Shown: piece by piece, positions 61,387 through 64,000 of the stretch
How positions within the stretch are numbered: position 1 is the first letter of the stretch
Layout of the letters: each line of letters starts with the position of its first letter
Source of the DNA: CALFVT01 sp039989855
Lineage (GTDB): Bacteria > Pseudomonadota > Alphaproteobacteria > Caulobacterales > Maricaulaceae
Length of the DNA stretch: 64,000 bases
Direction of reading: 5' to 3'
NCBI GenBank assembly: GCA_039989855.1
Contig: JBDXGZ010000023.1
Coordinates: 310,001 to 374,000, forward strand
The notes under the pieces: model-generated
Databases searched by the model: none
What the model saw: only the letters and a program-made list of their open reading frames with translations
Told to the model about the DNA's origin: nothing
Translations under genes and position numbers: made by a program

Positions 61387-62037
61387 TTAAAATTCAAATG
61401 CGGCTTCGCGTTCAAACCCTTCCATAAGAGGCACCGTAGCATCGCATACAATAGTTTTGCCAATCGCTTCTTTACTCTTAGTAAAAATCGTTGCTTGGCC
61501 GACAGAGCCAGACTTAATCACAACGCCTAACCGCCCCCCCATAGACAATTGATCAAACCATGTACTCGGCACATCAGAGACAGCGCCACTGACAAAAATC
61601 ACATCAAATGGGCCATGATCGCGAGCCCCAGCTTTCAACTCACCCTTAACAACCGCAGCATTCAAAACATCGGCATTCACAAGCTCTGATGTCGCACGTT
61701 CAACACGCTCATCACGACTTTCAAGGGCAACAACCGTTTCACATAATTGAGCTAAAATAGCCGTTGAATAACCACGGGCACAGCCAATATCCAAAGCAAC
61801 ATCCGTTGACTTAATATCCAATGCTTGTAGAATTTTAGCAAAATCACGCGGTCGCATTATACATTGACCATCCACATTCAAATGAACATCGCTGTAGGCC
61901 ACCGCCTGCTTGGCTTTGGGAACAAAGTTTTCACGGGAGATGGCTTTAAAGGCACGTATAATCGCTAAGTCTGTCACATCATTCGTTCTGATTTGACCAT
62001 CAACCATATGTTGACGTGGCACGGCGTAATCAAACAT
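61387..62037 (-). CDS. Divergent protein-L-isoaspartate methyltransferase homologue
   Basis: About 216 residues from ATG 62037 (AAAGAGAAAG upstream; an ATG at 62070 adds 11). The fold is PCMT: MVDGQIRTNDVTDLAIIRAF, RENFVPKAKQAVAYSDVHL and motif I VALDIGCARGYSTAILAQL. However, the T-x-S-x-P active-site segment of true PCMT is replaced by CIMRPRDFAK. The usual G-T-G-S-G-Y is GCARGY, and the substrate loop is VSGAVSDVPSTW. It may use a different substrate or be inactive. Adjacent to tolC, as I recall for other alphaproteobacteria. The canonical pcm is at 31396. Confidence 0.8.
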   Translation of the reverse strand: MFDYAVPRQHMVDGQIRTNDVTDLAIIRAFKAISRENFVPKAKQAVAYSDVHLNVDGQCIMRPRDFAKILQALDIKSTDVALDIGCARGYSTAILAQLCETVVALESRDERVERATSELVNADVLNAAVVKGELKAGARDHGPFDVIFVSGAVSDVPSTWFDQLSMGGRLGVVIKSGSVGQATIFTKSKEAIGKTIVCDATVPLMEGFEREAAFEF

Positions 62038-62239
62038 ATCTTTCTCTTTCGAATCGTGGGCGGAACCCATATGAAACTAAAACTATATGATCGTGCTATA
62101 GGCCCCTGTGCAACCATGTTCAACGGTCGATTTCGTATATTAGACATACAAAGGCTGAATAAAATCAACTATCGTATAATTCCATGTCAAAAAGACATTG
62201 CGTCAAGATAAAAGCCCTGTATATATCGCGACCTTGGAC

Positions 62240-62313
62240 GGCACCATGGCGGAGTGGTGACGCAGCGGATTGCAAATCCGTGTACCCCGGTTCGATTCCG
62301 GGTGGTGCCTCCA
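62240..62313 (+). tRNA. tRNA-Cys (anticodon GCA)
   Basis: A complete cloverleaf. Acceptor arms are GGCACCA (62240-62246) and TGGTGCC (62303-62309), with discriminator T and encoded CCA (62311-62313). The anticodon loop TTGCAAA gives GCA at 62272-62274, and the T-arm is CCCGG-TTCGATT-CCGGG. The compact 74-nt length is usual for tRNA-Cys. Confidence 0.97.
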
Positions 62314-62573
62314 ATATCCAACCTAAACCATTGTTTTTAATTTGCTTTTAACAGAGTAAAAATTATCACCACTTTTATTCCTACTTTGCCGACTTTGTTA
62401 ATCGCCCCTTACTTTTGATCGAAAACTCTCTATAAATTGGAACCGAATTTCGGGTATCACCCTCATAAATACTTATGTTTGTTACGAATAAGCATATATG
62501 CTTGGTCCGACCCAACTCATTTCAATAGGCTCAATCCAGCTTTGTCACGTTTAAGTTTGGGTCAACTTATGCA
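62314..62573. other. AT-rich intergenic region with a 14-bp palindrome
   Basis: 260 bases between tRNA-Cys and the IS remnant hold no convincing ORF. A perfect palindrome AAGCATATATGCTT lies at 62490-62503, sharing its GCATATATGC core with the site before the Ni-SOD cluster. A shorter inverted repeat (TTATGC-AATGC-GCATAA) lies near 62565-62583. This may be leftover flanking DNA of the decayed insertion sequence. No clear IS6 terminal repeat was found. Confidence 0.4.
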
Positions 62574-62954
62574 ATGCGCATAAAGTGTCGATCCGAATGC
62601 TCCTCACCTGTTTGGCATTTGGATGAAGCCTACACCAGGATGAATAGGGAGATGGCCTATCTCTCGAGAACAGTTGATGACGAGGGAACGGTTCTGGATG
62701 CTGTTGTTCAACGATGGAGAAACACAAAATCAGTCACACGTTTGCTTCGAAAGCTCCTAAAGAACCAAGGTGTAAAATCTCCCCCTATTGTGACAGATAG
62801 GCTTAGGTCTTATGGATCAACACTCAAACTATTAGGCTTAAAATATCTCTCAAAAACCACTCTCCGAAAGCTAAGGCCTCAAGCAAATATAGAAACGATG
62901 CCTAGTGCGGTTAACATGACAAAATCCGTGAAACTTACAATTAGGGGACGTTAA
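62574..62954 (+). pseudogene. Decayed IS6-family transposase fragment
   Basis: A 126-codon remnant. WHLDEAYTRMNREMAYLSR, TVDDEGTVLDAVVQRWRN and PIVTDRLRSYGSTLKLLG correspond to the first and second aspartate regions of the IS6/IS26-type DDE catalytic domain. The N-terminal HTH is missing. After KLLG the sequence loses similarity, and the N-R-A-E-N-S-H-Q-P segment with the catalytic Glu is absent. It therefore cannot encode an active transposase. It lies between tRNA-Cys and a sugar-dehydrogenase gene and marks past insertion. Confidence 0.85.
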
Positions 62955-63029
62955 GGCTTAAATGATGCGAAGCAATATAGTGGTCGTCTGTACATGCAAG
63001 GCAGCCGTTAGAAGGCTATATCCTTGCAA

Positions 63030-64000
63030 CTAAATTTGCATTTGGAATCTTTTTAATGAGGGTTTTACACCCTTGTTTTTAATGTCTCGGACATAGTCAA
63101 TAACAGGCAATATGAAACCAGACTGATCGTAAAAATCATATTGGTTTGCATTAGAAATTTTCAGATAACTTAGCACCCATTCACCAATATCATGCGTTTT
63201 CACCTGCTCAAAGGCAGATTTATTGGGATCTTTTAACGTTCCATTTTTCAGAGCCGTTTCTATGAAGACGGCCCATGCAGCAAGGCAGAAGGCAAAATAT
63301 GAGGTATCATTTTTTCGGCTCAGAGCAACATCAATGGTTGGGAACCAACGCTGCTGAATTTTCTGAGAACTATCAGTCCCCACTTGTAGATTGGCATAGG
63401 GTAGATTGGCATTTTGGAAACGCTTTATAACACCTTCGATATAATCCGCACCGTCATAGCCTGCGGGAACCTCCGCATTCACAAGAACATTTTCGTATAG
63501 AGCTTGCCGTACGAAGGCAAAAACATCTTCTTCCTCTAAGGCTTCATGCACATATGTGGTTCCCCATAAATACCCCAAGGTCGAGGTCATTGTATGCGCC
63601 GCGTTAAGGTAGCTTAATTTCATGCGCTCAAAGGGCGTGATGTCTTTGACAAATACTGCGCCCACCTGATCGAAAGCGGGTCGTTCTCCGGCAAAATTAT
63701 CTTCAATAATCCATTGGCTAAAAGGCTCAGCAGAGACAGGTGATGCATCCTCACGCCCTGTCTCGCGCAGTACTGAATCGATGAGTTCTTCGTTAGTAGC
63801 AGGACTGACGCGGTCCACCATTGAGGATATAAAACTGACATGGCTTTGCGCCCATTCAAGGGTGTCTACGTCATGACGTCTTAGTAAATGATGCACGCCG
63901 CTTTCGAGTAACTCTCCGCCCTTTGAGATATTATCACAGCACATAATGGTTAGCTTTGCCTCTGGGGCCTGTTGATGCCGCGCGATAAGGCCTTGCGCTA
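63030..64000 (-). CDS. Mannitol dehydrogenase-family protein (N-terminus outside window)
   Basis: The frame stays open to the right edge (upstream of the ATG at 63944 it reads AQGLIARHQQAPEAKLTI), so 63944 is an internal Met and the 5' end is missing. About 323 C-terminal residues are visible. CCDNISKGGELLESGVHHLL closes the NAD-binding domain, and KLSYLNAAHTMTSTLGYL carries the catalytic Lys and the supporting Asn and His. The polyol-specific long-chain dehydrogenases include mannitol 2-dehydrogenase, fructuronate reductase and tagaturonate reductase; which one this is cannot be decided. It oxidises sugar alcohols or reduces keto-sugars with NAD(H). Confidence 0.88.
   Translation of the reverse strand, partial: AQGLIARHQQAPEAKLTIMCCDNISKGGELLESGVHHLLRRHDVDTLEWAQSHVSFISSMVDRVSPATNEELIDSVLRETGREDASPVSAEPFSQWIIEDNFAGERPAFDQVGAVFVKDITPFERMKLSYLNAAHTMTSTLGYLWGTTYVHEALEEEDVFAFVRQALYENVLVNAEVPAGYDGADYIEGVIKRFQNANLPYANLQVGTDSSQKIQQRWFPTIDVALSRKNDTSYFAFCLAAWAVFIETALKNGTLKDPNKSAFEQVKTHDIGEWVLSYLKISNANQYDFYDQSGFILPVIDYVRDIKNKGVKPSLKRFQMQI

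Noticed and set aside
1..64000. CRISPR arrays, prophage or toxin-antitoxin loci
   Set aside because: No regularly spaced direct repeats, phage structural genes or recognisable toxin-antitoxin pair were seen. The XRE regulator pairs with a membrane protein and not a toxin.

Overview
The window is a contiguous stretch of chromosome from an alphaproteobacterium, most likely a marine member of the Caulobacterales/Maricaulales group (Hyphomonadaceae or Robiginitomaculaceae type). The evidence is a PopZ-type polar organiser next to valS and a tolC-like gene, an alphaproteobacterial LexA box (GTTC-N7-GTTC) between ssb and uvrA, trmFO, a dgt-SPOR-nagZ-scpA-scpB block, tatABC-serS-surE-pcm-yajC-secDF synteny, and a nickel superoxide dismutase. 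Genus-level placement is inference. Coding density is high, many genes overlap by 1-4 nt, and no stretch above 300 bases lacks a gene.

Layout. 1-4.5 kb: end of an unknown CDS, an exported amidohydrolase, a coupled DUF2891/DUF1289/methyltransferase set, and a small XRE regulator-membrane protein module with two tandem palindromes upstream. 4.6-7.4 kb: a membrane protein, a palindromic intergenic repeat, a DUF4440-like protein and an MDR oxidoreductase. 7.5-14.9 kb: a complete histidine utilisation regulon, hutI-hutH-hutG-hutU diverging from hutF-hutC across a near-perfect operator. This is the five-step route through formylglutamate. 14.9-26.3 kb: ssb and uvrA sharing an SOS box, a membrane protein, a lipoprotein with a phytase-like domain and a polyproline microsatellite, trmFO, a DUF4153 membrane protein and a squalene/phytoene synthase-like protein. 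26.3-27.4 kb: a small membrane protein with sodN (Ni-SOD) and sodX (its maturation protease).

27.3-36.2 kb (minus strand): secF, secD, yajC, a LysM protein, pcm, surE, serS, tatC, tatB, tatA, a small unknown gene and erpA. 36.2-41.7 kb (plus strand): dgt, a SPOR protein, nagZ, scpA, scpB and xth. Compared with the gene order I know from other alphaproteobacteria, the erpA-to-scpB segment appears inverted and argS is absent. 41.8-47.0 kb: an accessory insert with a Sel1 protein, an outer-membrane protein, a GT2 glycosyltransferase and a polytopic mannosyltransferase-like protein. It is bounded on the right by a second, diverged copy of the last ~34 codons of xth, which suggests the cluster was inserted at, or recombined into, the xth 3' end.

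47.1-54.3 kb: an HNH-type protein, acs, a DUF3137 protein, and an operon of two Aur1-like PAP2 paralogues plus a glycerophosphodiesterase-like protein. 54.3-62.0 kb: valS, an unusually large popZ-like gene (755 codons), a tolC-like gene and a divergent isoaspartyl methyltransferase homologue. 62.2-64 kb: tRNA-Cys, a decayed IS6-type transposase and the C-terminal part of a mannitol dehydrogenase-family gene running off the right edge.

The items most worth a second look are the giant PopZ with repeated helix-like motifs in its linker, the duplicated xth end flanking the glycan cluster, the Ni-SOD locus with its small histidine-containing membrane protein, and the tandem Aur1-like/GDPD lipid operon.
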